The notes beneath the pieces were generated by a model. That model worked only from the letters and a program-made list of their open reading frames with translations. It ran no database searches and was not told where the DNA came from. A stretch of DNA of 64,000 bases, from contig NZ_JBAJNO010000009.1 of NCBI RefSeq assembly GCF_036880985.1, forward strand, positions 1,302,001 through 1,366,000, written 5' to 3'. Below, one piece after another: positions 1 to 8,516 of this stretch. A program made the position numbers and the translations under genes. The stretch's first letter is position 1, and every line of letters starts with the position of its first letter. This stretch comes from Limibacter armeniacum (lineage in GTDB: Bacteria; Bacteroidota; Bacteroidia; Cytophagales; Flammeovirgaceae).

Positions 1-17
1 ATTGTTGTAAGTTGTCT

Positions 18-554
18 TTATTTAGCATAATGCAATGCTACGACTCCTGTTGTGTATACTTCTGTTTCCTTTAGCGCAAACTTTTTACTGAAGTCATCTA
101 CTTCTCCGAACATCTTGATACCTTTCCCCAATACAATTGGCATAATGAAAAGGCGTATTTCATCAATCCATCCATGCTCAAGGAAAAATGCATTGAGCTT
201 TCCACCTCCAATCAGCCAAATATCCTTTCCTTCTTGTTGTTTTATCTGGGATAATAAATCCTTTACCTCTTCACTACCTATAAACTTCACATCATTGGTA
301 TCTGGCTGTGATGGATCAGATGTTACGACATAATTAGTAGAATCTGGATAAGGAAATGGTATATCAAATCCCATTACAACTTTGTAGGTACTATTGCCCA
401 TAAAGGTTGTGTCAATACTGCTCAAGAAGTCTGCATAGCCGAAGTCATTTTCTTTCTCAGCAAATGCCTCATCATGCAACCAGTTGACATCTCCATCTTC
501 TTTAGCGATAAAACCATCCATACTTGTGGCAATGTAAAGTACGACCTTTCTCAT
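18..554 (-). CDS. Dihydrofolate reductase family protein (RibD C-terminal fold)
   Basis: A 178-residue cytoplasmic protein of the DHFR-like/RibD C-terminal family. The N-terminus has the family's start, a short beta strand followed by ATSMDGFIA, and further on come DVNWL and the glycine-rich nucleotide-binding strand DIWLIGGGKL near residues 112-121. Family members reduce pterin- or flavin-related substrates with NADPH. This short YyaP/YwjB-like branch is mostly uncharacterised, so the substrate is unknown. Its ATG overlaps the stop of the upstream VanZ-type gene by four bases (ATGA), so the two are probably translationally coupled. The family call is firm; the reaction is not. Confidence 0.85.
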   Translation of the reverse strand: MRKVVLYIATSMDGFIAKEDGDVNWLHDEAFAEKENDFGYADFLSSIDTTFMGNSTYKVVMGFDIPFPYPDSTNYVVTSDPSQPDTNDVKFIGSEEVKDLLSQIKQQEGKDIWLIGGGKLNAFFLEHGWIDEIRLFIMPIVLGKGIKMFGEVDDFSKKFALKETEVYTTGVVALHYAK

Positions 555-961
555 AAAGCAAAGTATTTGGAAGTTAATGGCTCAAACCATTTCATCAACG
601 GTTTGTAACAGGTCCACCCTAGCAATACTCCTGCAATATCTGCCATAAAATCAACGAAATCACCTGAACGGTGAGGAATAAAGTATAGTTGAATTAACTC
701 TACAATCCCGCCGTAGGCAATACTGAATCCAATAGCCAGCAATACAGCCTTTGGGAAGGACAACTTGAAAAATGCTTGATGATCCAAGCCAAATATGTAT
801 AGAAAACTAAATCCTGCAAAGATTCCCAAGTGTACCACCTTATCAAAATAAGGTATGGATATTGCCTCAGGTGGATCTGGAACCTTAAAGAAAAATGCAT
901 AAAGTGTAAGGGCTGTCCAGATCAGGGCAGGTCCCAACGATTTCCAGTTTTGTTTTGACAT
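551..961 (-). CDS. VanZ-like membrane protein
   Basis: A small integral membrane protein of the VanZ-like family with about four hydrophobic segments. The family pattern is visible: an FDKVVHLGIFAGFSF segment (charged residue plus His at the start of a helix), then IVELIQLY and a polar stretch PHRSGDFVDFMADIAGVLLG with the conserved Asp residues. I place the start at 961 (MSKQNWKSL) because the first membrane helix begins soon after; an in-frame ATG at 1003 would add 14 mostly charged residues. Family proteins are linked to teicoplanin tolerance in some Firmicutes, but in Bacteroidota the role is unknown. It overlaps the downstream DHFR-like gene by four bases. Confidence 0.8.
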   Translation of the reverse strand: MSKQNWKSLGPALIWTALTLYAFFFKVPDPPEAISIPYFDKVVHLGIFAGFSFLYIFGLDHQAFFKLSFPKAVLLAIGFSIAYGGIVELIQLYFIPHRSGDFVDFMADIAGVLLGWTCYKPLMKWFEPLTSKYFAL

Positions 962-1136
962 TTGAATAGAAAAATAATCCCTGTAAATTCGGCGCTGCCT
1001 CACAATAATACGAAAAAACCGCTCGATGAACGAGGTGAGGGTGTAACCTTTGGTAATATTTGAATTATATAAATGGTGTATGAATATACTGATAGAATCT
1101 ATAATTCACGCACTTCCCTGATAAACAAACTAATAA

Positions 1137-1778
1137 ATGAAAAAGACACTAATTTCCCTATTACTCTTACTCTCTGTTGGACTCCATGCTCAAGCCCAAC
1201 TGAAGTACAAACCGCATAAGAAAAAAGACTATGTTGTGACAATCTCTACAAGGTTGGGAGATATAAAAATGATTCTTTTTGATGATGCTCTCCAGCACAA
1301 AAAGAATTTTTTGAAGTTAGCTAGTCAGCATTTTTATGACAGCACATCATTCCATCGGGTATTGGATGGTTTTATGATTCAGGGAGGTGACCCCAATACA
1401 AAGCCGTCAAACGATTCTACCAGAATAGGGATGGGAGGACCTGGTTACGAACTAAACGCAGAGCTGAATACTCCATACAAACATGAGAGAGGTATGGTGG
1501 CTGCGGCCCGTCAAAACGATAGTGTTAACCCTAACAAAAAATCCAGTGGCAGCCAGTTTTACATTGTACAGGCCAATGAAGGCGCACACCATTTGGATGG
1601 CGCATATACCATTTTTGGGCAAGTGATCAGTGGAATGGAGGTTGTTGATGTGATTGCAGCAGAAGATGTTGACAGAAGTGCTCGTCCACTTGAGCCTATC
1701 AGAATGAGCGTTTCCTTGGAAAGAATGAAGAAAAAAGACATCACCAAGGAATTCGGTTACGAGTATAAAGGGAAGTAG
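1137..1778 (+). CDS. Secreted cyclophilin-type peptidyl-prolyl isomerase
   Basis: A 213-residue cyclophilin that catalyses cis-trans isomerisation of Xaa-Pro bonds. A signal peptide ends at AQAQ (about residue 21), so it acts outside the cytoplasm. Cyclophilin landmarks are SFHRVLDGFMIQGGDP (the catalytic Arg lies in FHRV), GYELNAEL, RGMVAAARQNDS, GSQFYIVQ and AYTIFGQVISGMEVVD. The segment that is MANAGP in classic cyclophilins reads MVAAARQNDS and is followed by a lysine-rich insert, as in the bacterial cyclophilin branch. It stands alone: the gene before it is divergent, and 364 bases without a convincing gene follow. Confidence 0.93.
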   Translation: MKKTLISLLLLLSVGLHAQAQLKYKPHKKKDYVVTISTRLGDIKMILFDDALQHKKNFLKLASQHFYDSTSFHRVLDGFMIQGGDPNTKPSNDSTRIGMGGPGYELNAELNTPYKHERGMVAAARQNDSVNPNKKSSGSQFYIVQANEGAHHLDGAYTIFGQVISGMEVVDVIAAEDVDRSARPLEPIRMSVSLERMKKKDITKEFGYEYKGK

Positions 1779-2142
1779 GAATTCAGTCTGCCTATTGCTA
1801 ACTGAAAACCTTAAATGTTTGTTATAACGCTAAAAGGCACGGTAACAAAATAATACAAAAACAGAAAAAGAGGGAAATAAACAGGATCACAAATGGATGA
1901 TTCAGCACTTTTAAGCTGTACCTATCATAAAATTATGAGGTTTTTTCCTCCGATTATGAAAGATTTCCATCCAATCCTATTACCATTTCAAAGAAATGTT
2001 GATAAATTTGCGAACTGTAAATATATTATACCAATAATATATTTCACTTTTTCTATTTGTGCTAACGGTAATAAGAAACTGATCTCTGGTATTTGCACCT
2101 ATCAGAATCATAATATTTGAATGAATCATTAAACAAAAAACG
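1779..2142. other. Intergenic region with an AT-only hairpin
   Basis: About 360 bases of AT-rich sequence without a credible gene. A 75-codon frame at 1893-2120 has no recognisable protein character and is not called. A perfect 11-bp inverted repeat made only of A and T lies at 2019-2029 and 2034-2044, with loop ACCA. It has no downstream T-tract, so it is not a typical terminator. TAATATTTG at 2110-2118 resembles a Bacteroidota -7 element with one extra base and could serve the gene at 2143. Confidence 0.4.
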
Positions 2143-2751
2143 ATGACAAAGACAAAGATACTCACGTTAATTATGATTCCCGTGACGGCTTTTCTGGCAT
2201 GGCGGGTATATCACAGTATTGCAGACGTTATTATTGAAGCAAAAGAGATCAAAGTAGCTGAAGCAAGAGTGACTGAAAAGCTGAAACAAATCAGAAAGGC
2301 AGAAGTAGCTTACTTCAACAGATATAAAACTTATACAGCTTCTTGGGACACACTGATTGACTTCGTGGAAACAGATACGATCTTCACTGTTGAAAAGCGT
2401 GAAATCATCACTCCAAGAACTAAGAATGATCCATTGTACTACACTAGAACTGACAGTGTAAGAATTGAGTACGATACAATTGCAAGAGAGCAAGCTCTTC
2501 TGGCTTTGTTCCCTACAGAAGAATATCCTAAATTCAGCCCAGAAAGGCTGCCATTTGTACCAGGTACAGATAAGAAATTCGAAATCTGGGCTGGTAATAT
2601 CGAAAAAGGTAACGTAGCTGTTCCTGCCGTTGAGGTAGTTGACCCAGCTCCAAGAGATCCTTCAAGAAAAGATAGCAACCCTAGCCCTACAAGATGGCGC
2701 CTGAGATTTGGTTCACAAACTGATGCGACTACATCAGGTAACTGGGAATAA
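2143..2751 (+). CDS. Single-pass membrane protein of pilin-like shape
   Basis: A 202-residue protein with one N-terminal hydrophobic segment (residues 5-20), then a long charged helix, then a globular part ending in a Pro/Asp/Ser-rich tail. The segment RKAEVAYFNRYKTYTASWDTL resembles the helix-to-domain junction of type II secretion and type IV pilins (AxxAYfxxnGxY), but no prepilin peptidase site (G before F) is present, so this is only a similarity of shape. The next gene (DUF3822) starts two bases after the stop and coaD follows, which suggests one transcript. I do not recognise a named family. Confidence 0.7.
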   Translation: MTKTKILTLIMIPVTAFLAWRVYHSIADVIIEAKEIKVAEARVTEKLKQIRKAEVAYFNRYKTYTASWDTLIDFVETDTIFTVEKREIITPRTKNDPLYYTRTDSVRIEYDTIAREQALLALFPTEEYPKFSPERLPFVPGTDKKFEIWAGNIEKGNVAVPAVEVVDPAPRDPSRKDSNPSPTRWRLRFGSQTDATTSGNWE

Positions 2752-2753
2752 TA

Positions 2754-3635
2754 TTGGAAGATTTACTCTTAGAAACACTGCTTTATAAAGCACATTCTGA
2801 CAGCTTTGATGTACATAACATATCTGCATATACGCTCTGTGTTAAGATACATCAGAGCTGTCTTTCTATAGGTGTCTACAACGACACTACTCGAGAGTGC
2901 CTTGCCTGGGAAGGCTATAGGCTACCTGCTACTCAATCCTATAGCGAAATGCGAACAGCAATCGCTAACCTTGTCTCTCACCATTCGTTTCTCAATGCCA
3001 TATTCTGGAAAGAAATTAGGCTATTGATGTCTCACCCTAACTACACTTTAGCTCCTGGTACTTATGTAGAGAGTGAAGCTGACAAAGAGTTGTTGTTAAG
3101 GCTCAATACAGATATCAACACGAATGAGGAACGCCTGTTTGAACAATCTATCGGTCAAACTGACCTGCACATCCTGTACCCTGTAAGCAATGAAGTGTTG
3201 GACTGGTTCCGTAGCTTCTACAAAAACACCCCCATCAAGTGCTATCACAGCGTTTACAGCACACTTGAATACCTGATGTTGCATACAGAGCGTACAGCGG
3301 ACAAGCTGTATCTAAATGTACAGAATAGGGACATGACGATCTTTTATTTGAAAGATGGTGTTCCATTGATTGTCAACACTTTCCATTTCAGAGGAATCAA
3401 TGACTTTATTTACTTCATACTTTTTGTAGTGGATGAGCTTAACCTTAAGCCATCAGACATTGAGTTGATTTACTCAGGAAGCATTTTTGACTATCAGGAA
3501 GAGATTCAGTTGCTCAAAAAGTATGTAGGCAAAGTAACTCCTAGCAAAAGGCCTACAAAGCTCACTTATCCATTTAAGTTTGACGATGATCCGGAACAGT
3601 ACGACTTCGACTTGTTCTGTACCTTTACTTGTTAA
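2754..3635 (+). CDS. DUF3822 family protein
   Basis: A 293-residue soluble protein that matches my memory of the Bacteroidota-specific DUF3822 family, whose genes commonly sit beside coaD. The fold resembles an actin-like/FtsA-type ATPase: alternating strands and helices such as KLYLNVQNRDMTIFYLKDG and IELIYSGSIFD. The first in-frame ATG is far inside the gene, so a TTG at 2754, two bases after the preceding stop, is the best start; the frame reads through the conserved N-terminal strands directly from there. The start is less certain than the gene. The function is unknown; proximity to coaD suggests a housekeeping link but proves nothing. Confidence 0.85.
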   Translation: MEDLLLETLLYKAHSDSFDVHNISAYTLCVKIHQSCLSIGVYNDTTRECLAWEGYRLPATQSYSEMRTAIANLVSHHSFLNAIFWKEIRLLMSHPNYTLAPGTYVESEADKELLLRLNTDINTNEERLFEQSIGQTDLHILYPVSNEVLDWFRSFYKNTPIKCYHSVYSTLEYLMLHTERTADKLYLNVQNRDMTIFYLKDGVPLIVNTFHFRGINDFIYFILFVVDELNLKPSDIELIYSGSIFDYQEEIQLLKKYVGKVTPSKRPTKLTYPFKFDDDPEQYDFDLFCTFTC

Positions 3636-3693
3636 GGTTGGCTTCAGTCAAATTTCACCAAACAGTTACTGACAAAGCTACAAATCAATTGTG

Positions 3694-4146
3694 ATGAAAA
3701 AGATTGCCATTTTTCCCGGAACGTTTGACCCATTCACTAAAGGACATGAAGATATTGTGCTTAGGGGATCACGTATTTTTGATGAGGTAATCATCGGGCT
3801 TGGACACAATGCGAAAAAGAAACGTTTTTTTTCGGCAGATGAGATGCTGGATAAAATCAATGACCATTTCAAGGACAACCCGAAGATTCAAGCAATCAAG
3901 TATGAAGGGCTTACCGCAAAACTGGCTAAGACATACGATGCCAACTTCTTGTTGAGGGGCTTGCGAAACACTACTGATTTTGAGTATGAAAACAATATTG
4001 CACAAGCCAACAAACATGTTTTCAATAACCTTGAAACCGTTTTTATCTATACATCTCCAGAATACTCTTATATCAGCTCCACTATTATCCGTGAGCTGCA
4101 TAGTTATGGCCAAGATGTAAGCGAATTTGTGCCTTTCCCTCTCTAA
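3694..4146 (+). CDS. coaD: Pantetheine-phosphate adenylyltransferase
   Basis: CoaD transfers AMP from ATP to 4'-phosphopantetheine, giving dephospho-CoA, the penultimate step of coenzyme A synthesis. The 150-residue length is close to the usual 155-165. The nucleotidyltransferase signature is clear: FPGTFDPFTKGHEDI (the T/HxGH-type motif), RGLRNTTDFEYE with the conserved Arg, and the C-terminal ISSTIIRE. The frame is open from a GTG at 3691 followed at once by ATG at 3694; I use the ATG because it gives the standard MKKIAIFPG start. It is the last gene of the apparent 2143-4146 operon and is followed by a strong terminator. Confidence 0.96.
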   Translation: MKKIAIFPGTFDPFTKGHEDIVLRGSRIFDEVIIGLGHNAKKKRFFSADEMLDKINDHFKDNPKIQAIKYEGLTAKLAKTYDANFLLRGLRNTTDFEYENNIAQANKHVFNNLETVFIYTSPEYSYISSTIIRELHSYGQDVSEFVPFPL

Positions 4147-4170
4147 TAAATCCTGTTTTTCATACAGTAT

Positions 4171-4216
4171 AAAGCGGTTTTCCTATACAAAATAGGAGTA
4201 CCGCTTTTTTGTTTTC
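4171..4216 (+). terminator. Rho-independent terminator after coaD
   Basis: An 8-bp outer stem AAAGCGGT/ACCGCTTT (4171-4178 and 4200-4207) encloses an inner TCCTAT/ATAGGA stem, followed by TTTGTTTTC. Confidence 0.85.
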
Positions 4217-4283
4217 AGCTCCCTAACTGAGAAATTCTCATACATTTAACACCTCACAATACTTAAAATATCTTAAAATTACT

Positions 4284-4291
4284 TAGTTTTG
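4284..4291 (+). promoter_or_regulatory. Candidate -7 element (TAGTTTTG)
   Basis: An exact match to the Bacteroidota sigma-A -7 consensus TAnnTTTG, 31 bases before the ATG of the lipoprotein gene at 4323. No good -33 TTG at the usual distance was seen, so the call rests on the -7 element and its position. Confidence 0.5.
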
Positions 4292-4322
4292 TACCACTAA
4301 AATTAACTAAACTAAGCTAAAA

Positions 4323-6110
4323 ATGAGTACCATTTTTTCAAAACTAAAAACTAGCATCCCACTAATGCTCATGCTGTCATTTACCAGCATGCAATCTTGT
4401 GACATTCTAAAAGAAGACCTTGAATTTGAGGAAGGTGACAATCTGGTTCAAATGCCTGATAGCCTAAAAATCGGTCTTCCCTTGTTGAATGGCTCTCTCT
4501 CGTTTGAGAACCTTGTAGACATTCCTGAAAACCTCAAGACAGACGAAAATGGATTCTACTATTTTTCTGAGTCCTCATCTCAAGAAGTGGCAGATATCAA
4601 TACAGTTGTTGAAGCAATGGGTTTTAGTAGCCCACAAGCACTTTTTCATGTAGATGATTTCTCTTTCAACTTTGAAAAAGAGCTCGTAGAAGCTTTCGGA
4701 GGAACTTATATTCCTGGTATTACGCCTGAGGTATATACTGATGCTAACGTTCAAGTAATTTTCACAGTAGAAAGGGATCAAGATACCCAATACGATGAAG
4801 ACAATAACTTGGTGAAAGCATATGTACCATTCACAGCCCCTGTTACCAGAGAAGGCTACGACATGAGTATCAGCTACATTCGCTTTACAGAAGGTAACAT
4901 CAAGATGACATTGTCAAAAGAAACGCCTGACGTAGTGATCACCGGCTATTTTGAAAACCTTCAAGGCAATACAGTAGCAGCACAAGTGACAAGCAGCAGC
5001 GATGAGAGCGTAGAGTTGACTTTCCCTATGACAGGTGCAGAAATGGACCTATGGGAAAATGGAGCCGTTGCAACTGCACTGCCTACCATCCAACTGACTG
5101 CTACAGGTAATTACTCTCCTAAAACACTTGTACTGACGGATAACAATCAGGCAGATAGAATGACACTGGTATTCAACGACGATGCTAATGTACCTGCCGT
5201 ATCTCTTTCAGAACAAGAGCACCCTGTTAACTTTGACAATGAACTGTTTGAAAGCGGTAAAGTAGAACTCAATGGTGAGAACCCTCTTCTACTAATGGGA
5301 TTTGATTTTTCTAACAGCATTGGAACCAATGTAAAAATCACGCCTGAATTGGAAGCGTACTTTGATGATGGCAGTACCCAAACCATTCAGTTGACTGATG
5401 TAAACGGCGGTGATGCAATTGATTCATTTATCCTTGAAGGAGCTTCTTCTTTCGAAGATGTGACTACATCATCTTATTACGTTTACAATCCAGCATCCCT
5501 GTTCAACCTTTCTACAGATAAGAAACTGACGAAACTGATATATGGAGGCTCGGCAAAAGTGATTTCTAGTGGTCTTGATTACATTCAAAAAGGTGATGAA
5601 ATGCGTTTCAGCATGGATAATTTCACTAACGCAGACATCACTGTCAACATTCCTCTAGACATCAAGGCTCAGGATATTGCATTTAACCTTGAAGGTGACG
5701 GCATCAATGTTGATTTTGACATCGAAGATCAAAGTAAAGGTGTATTGAAGATTCAAGCTATCAACAGTCTGCCTCTTGACATGAAGATGCTTTTTCAGGT
5801 TACCACAGAAGAAAACAAAACTGTTCTTTTGCCTATCAATAACGGTTTGGCATTTGTAAAAGCGGCAGAAACAGACAACAACGGCAATGTAACAGCTCCA
5901 ACAACTTTCACTTCAGAAACCACTGTAACTACCGAGCAACTACGAGCAATTGCCAAAAGTAAAGAAATCAAGATCACAGTGTTAGTTAACTCACCTGATA
6001 CAGACGGAGACGGTACTCCTGACAAGTTCAGTAAACTGAACAAGGAATCTGATATCAATCTTAAAGCAGGTATTCTGGCTACCATTACCAATGGTAATTC
6101 AGGTGAATAA
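4323..6110 (+). CDS. Large surface or periplasmic lipoprotein of unknown function
   Basis: A 595-residue protein with a hydrophobic signal ending in a lipobox-like FTSMQSC (Cys at about residue 26), then acidic residues (DILKEDLEFEEGD), a composition often seen in exported Bacteroidota lipoproteins. The mature part is rich in beta strands, with alternating hydrophobic and Thr/Ser/Asn residues and no enzyme motif. A DxDGDGxxD calcium-type motif (DTDGDGTPDK) lies near the C-terminus. The DUF5723 gene starts 58 bases downstream on the same strand, so the two probably form an operon and may be partners at the outer membrane. Function not recognised. Confidence 0.8.
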   Translation: MSTIFSKLKTSIPLMLMLSFTSMQSCDILKEDLEFEEGDNLVQMPDSLKIGLPLLNGSLSFENLVDIPENLKTDENGFYYFSESSSQEVADINTVVEAMGFSSPQALFHVDDFSFNFEKELVEAFGGTYIPGITPEVYTDANVQVIFTVERDQDTQYDEDNNLVKAYVPFTAPVTREGYDMSISYIRFTEGNIKMTLSKETPDVVITGYFENLQGNTVAAQVTSSSDESVELTFPMTGAEMDLWENGAVATALPTIQLTATGNYSPKTLVLTDNNQADRMTLVFNDDANVPAVSLSEQEHPVNFDNELFESGKVELNGENPLLLMGFDFSNSIGTNVKITPELEAYFDDGSTQTIQLTDVNGGDAIDSFILEGASSFEDVTTSSYYVYNPASLFNLSTDKKLTKLIYGGSAKVISSGLDYIQKGDEMRFSMDNFTNADITVNIPLDIKAQDIAFNLEGDGINVDFDIEDQSKGVLKIQAINSLPLDMKMLFQVTTEENKTVLLPINNGLAFVKAAETDNNGNVTAPTTFTSETTVTTEQLRAIAKSKEIKITVLVNSPDTDGDGTPDKFSKLNKESDINLKAGILATITNGNSGE

Positions 6111-6168
6111 GCTAAAAGCAGCATTTACTTATTATCAAAAGACTTTTTAAAGAAAGAGAACTAGAACC

Positions 6169-7575
6169 ATGAAAAATATATATAAATGGCTGGCTGCCGC
6201 ACTGTTTTCTATTTCAGCAATCGATGCATCAGCACAGCATTCTTCAGCAATGCACTTTATGACTTCATTGCCCCAATCTACGCATCAGAATCCAGCAAGA
6301 AGGCTTAATCATAAAGTATCTATCCTATTACCTGTAATTGGACAGACTAGCGCTGATTTAACGACAGACCTTTCATTCAACAAGTTGTTCACGAAAGGTG
6401 ACAATGGTAAATACTTTCTAGATATAGACAAGGTTGCTGCCAATATAGAGGGTGAAAGCATCAACAGAATGCAAAGTAACATCAACCTGTTGGGTGTTTA
6501 TTTCAATGGCAAAAAAGTATCTGTCCGTGTCAGTGTACAAGAGATCATGGATTTCCATGTAGGAATTCCTGCTGACTTGCCAGGCATTATTTCAAAAGGT
6601 CCTGCAAGCGAACAGTACTTGGGCAAAGAAGTCAATATTGCGCCATCACTGAGCTTCCAACACTACCACAATATAGTACTTGGTGGTGCTTATGATGTAA
6701 ATGAAAAGCTTACAGTAGGTGTCAACCTTAATGCAAAAGTCGGTGTACAAGCTCTCCAAATGGAAGATGCCAGACTGACGATCAAGCAGGAAGACGCTCC
6801 TAACTACCCAATATCTACATCTTCAGATGCACAGATCTATGCCAGTGCAGGGTACGTTACCATCAATACTGAAACCAATGAGATAGAGGTGGATTCTGAC
6901 AACCTTGACAGCCAGTCATTTTTTGATCCGTCTAACTTTGGTCTGATGTTCGACTTTGGTGCGACATACCGCTATACTGACCGCATCACTTTTGAAGCAA
7001 GCTTGCTGAATGTAGGTAGTAGTGTCAAATGGAAGAGCAACCTGCTTGGATACTCCGTAACACTTGACGAGGATAAACTGGCTTATGAAGGTGCTGACCC
7101 TGCACTATTTGCTTCAGGTGAAGAAGAAGACCTTTTTGATTTGGAAGATGCTTACAGCTTCGACGAAATTGACGAAGTAGAAGCCTTTAAGATTAAGCAG
7201 GCACTACGTTTCAATGTTGGTGCAAGCTACGAACTAGCACGTAACCTGACTGCTGGTGCGTTAGTTTCGGCTACTGGTTACAGAGGTAGTTTTATCCCAG
7301 GTATTTCCCTTTCGATCGATCAGGAACTTGGTGATTTCTTAGGTCTGGGACTTTCTTATGAAGGTGATAGATTTGGACATAAACTGGGTAGTGTTGTTAC
7401 AATGGGCTTCCCTGGCGTGAAGTTTTATCTTGCTAGTGACAACTTAATTTCAACAGGACTTTGGGCTAAAAATGCACAAGCAATGGATGCACAGGTTGGA
7501 TTGGTGTTAAACTTCGGTAGAAGTGAAATATTCAAAGAATACAGAGAAATTCACCGAAAAAAGAAAAGATCATAA
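6169..7575 (+). CDS. DUF5723 family outer-membrane-type protein
   Basis: A 468-residue exported protein; the signal peptide ends at about residue 22 (DASAQ). The N-terminal part, HFMTSLPQSTHQNPA followed by PVIG, matches the typical opening of DUF5723 proteins, where 'N-P-A' marks the start of a predicted beta barrel. The rest has regular amphipathic strands (LSFQHYHNIVLGGAYDV, GVNLNAKVGV, RLNVG-like repeats) and ends in a basic tail. Members are thought to be PorV/FadL-like barrels and none I know of has a biochemical function. It follows the lipoprotein gene closely and precedes a terminator. Confidence 0.82.
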   Translation: MKNIYKWLAAALFSISAIDASAQHSSAMHFMTSLPQSTHQNPARRLNHKVSILLPVIGQTSADLTTDLSFNKLFTKGDNGKYFLDIDKVAANIEGESINRMQSNINLLGVYFNGKKVSVRVSVQEIMDFHVGIPADLPGIISKGPASEQYLGKEVNIAPSLSFQHYHNIVLGGAYDVNEKLTVGVNLNAKVGVQALQMEDARLTIKQEDAPNYPISTSSDAQIYASAGYVTINTETNEIEVDSDNLDSQSFFDPSNFGLMFDFGATYRYTDRITFEASLLNVGSSVKWKSNLLGYSVTLDEDKLAYEGADPALFASGEEEDLFDLEDAYSFDEIDEVEAFKIKQALRFNVGASYELARNLTAGALVSATGYRGSFIPGISLSIDQELGDFLGLGLSYEGDRFGHKLGSVVTMGFPGVKFYLASDNLISTGLWAKNAQAMDAQVGLVLNFGRSEIFKEYREIHRKKKRS

Positions 7576-7694
7576 CTACTTAAAAATCAATAAACAGGCT
7601 TAAATATTAATATTTTTTAACCTTAATAAAGGAACTATTTTTTGTCTAAGCTATAAAACCTGTTGTCTTGGTTACAAGAACACAGATGAAGTAA

Positions 7695-7729
7695 AAGCTG
7701 CTTGTTCTTACAAGCAGCTTTTTCTTTTT
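7695..7729 (+). terminator. Rho-independent terminator after the DUF5723 gene
   Basis: A perfect 10-bp stem AAGCTGCTTG/CAAGCAGCTT (7695-7704, 7711-7720) with a 6-base loop, followed by TTTCTTTTT. It lies 120 bases after the stop codon. Confidence 0.9.
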
Positions 7730-7809
7730 AAGCAATAACGGTCAACCTAACAGGATGAAACAGGCACACATATTGATCGACCCATGTTTCACTAAAATGA
7801 ACTAAGCTT

Positions 7810-8445
7810 ATGAGACACTTAATTACACTACTAGCAGCGATAATGTTTCTTCCACTAGCATCAAATGCACAGCGTTACATGCGAGATGACGGAGGTTACA
7901 ACGATTGGAGAATGCCTAATAATGTATTCACATCTATCAGTTATGAATATAGAGGTTACGATGTGATCCACGCCAGACGCGTCGACACCAGAAGTAACGT
8001 TTCATTTGACGTAGTACTTCAAAAAGGAGATGTTTACTTTGAAGTCTCTGTTGGTAACGACGGTCGAATCTATCGTAGACAGAGAAGAACATACTCTCCA
8101 TTGAGAGATCACCATTGTTCTCACCATTGTGGTTATCACGAAGTGTACTACAAAAAACACCATGTACACGGCAGACACCCAGGCAAAGGACACTACAAAA
8201 AGAATCATAAGAAAGTTGTCTATGTAAAAGAGCATTGCCACGATAGTCATTGCCGTCATGACAGACATGATCACTACAATGATAGACATGACCATCATGA
8301 CAGATATGAGAGACGTGACAGACACGATGATAGACGTGACAGACATGATGATAGACACGATCATGACGATCACAGAAAAAGCACACCTAAAAAAGGTAAA
8401 CGTGGCAATACTTCTGTTAAAGTTGTAGTCAACAAAAAATGGTAA
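7810..8445 (+). CDS. Secreted His/Asp/Arg-rich protein, possible metal binder
   Basis: A 211-residue protein with a signal peptide ending at SNAQ (about residue 21). An N-terminal domain of about 80 residues (to GRIYRRQRR) looks folded, with strands such as SFDVVLQKGDVYFEVSVG. From residue 97 on it is low complexity: HHCSHHCGYHEV, then KKHH/HGRH, CHDSHCRHDRHDHYNDRHD and repeated DRHDD units, ending in a basic KKGKRGNTSVK tail. The Cys/His density suggests binding of transition metals such as Zn, Ni or Cu, an inference from composition only. It sits alone, between terminators. Confidence 0.75.
   Translation: MRHLITLLAAIMFLPLASNAQRYMRDDGGYNDWRMPNNVFTSISYEYRGYDVIHARRVDTRSNVSFDVVLQKGDVYFEVSVGNDGRIYRRQRRTYSPLRDHHCSHHCGYHEVYYKKHHVHGRHPGKGHYKKNHKKVVYVKEHCHDSHCRHDRHDHYNDRHDHHDRYERRDRHDDRRDRHDDRHDHDDHRKSTPKKGKRGNTSVKVVVNKKW
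8254..8375 (+). repeat. Degenerate short tandem repeats coding DRHD units
   Basis: Within the His-rich gene, variants of GATAGACATGAC and GACAGACACGAT recur about every 12-18 bases, coding Asp-Arg-His-Asp blocks. Such repeats can change copy number between strains. Confidence 0.7.
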
Positions 8446-8477
8446 GCGAAATAATCCTCATAACAATACATTGAAAC

Positions 8478-8512
8478 AAAGGCAGTCTGAGTATCTCAAA
8501 CTGCCTTTTTTC
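8478..8512. terminator. Bidirectional terminator between convergent genes
   Basis: A 9-bp stem AAAGGCAGT/ACTGCCTTT (8478-8486, 8500-8508) encloses a smaller TGAG/CTCA stem. A T-run follows on the + strand and a shorter one on the - strand, so it can serve the His-rich gene and the convergent CHAT gene. Confidence 0.8.
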
Positions 8513-8516
8513 ATTT

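Noticed and set aside
1893-2120. 75-codon + strand frame
   Set aside because: No protein-like pattern, unusual composition, and it overlaps the AT-only hairpin.
2143-2751. True type IV pilin
   Set aside because: No prepilin peptidase cleavage site and no pilus genes nearby; only the general shape is similar.
7937-8386. 149-codon frame antisense to the His-rich gene
   Set aside because: Produced by the repeat composition (His/Val/Cys runs) of the sense gene.
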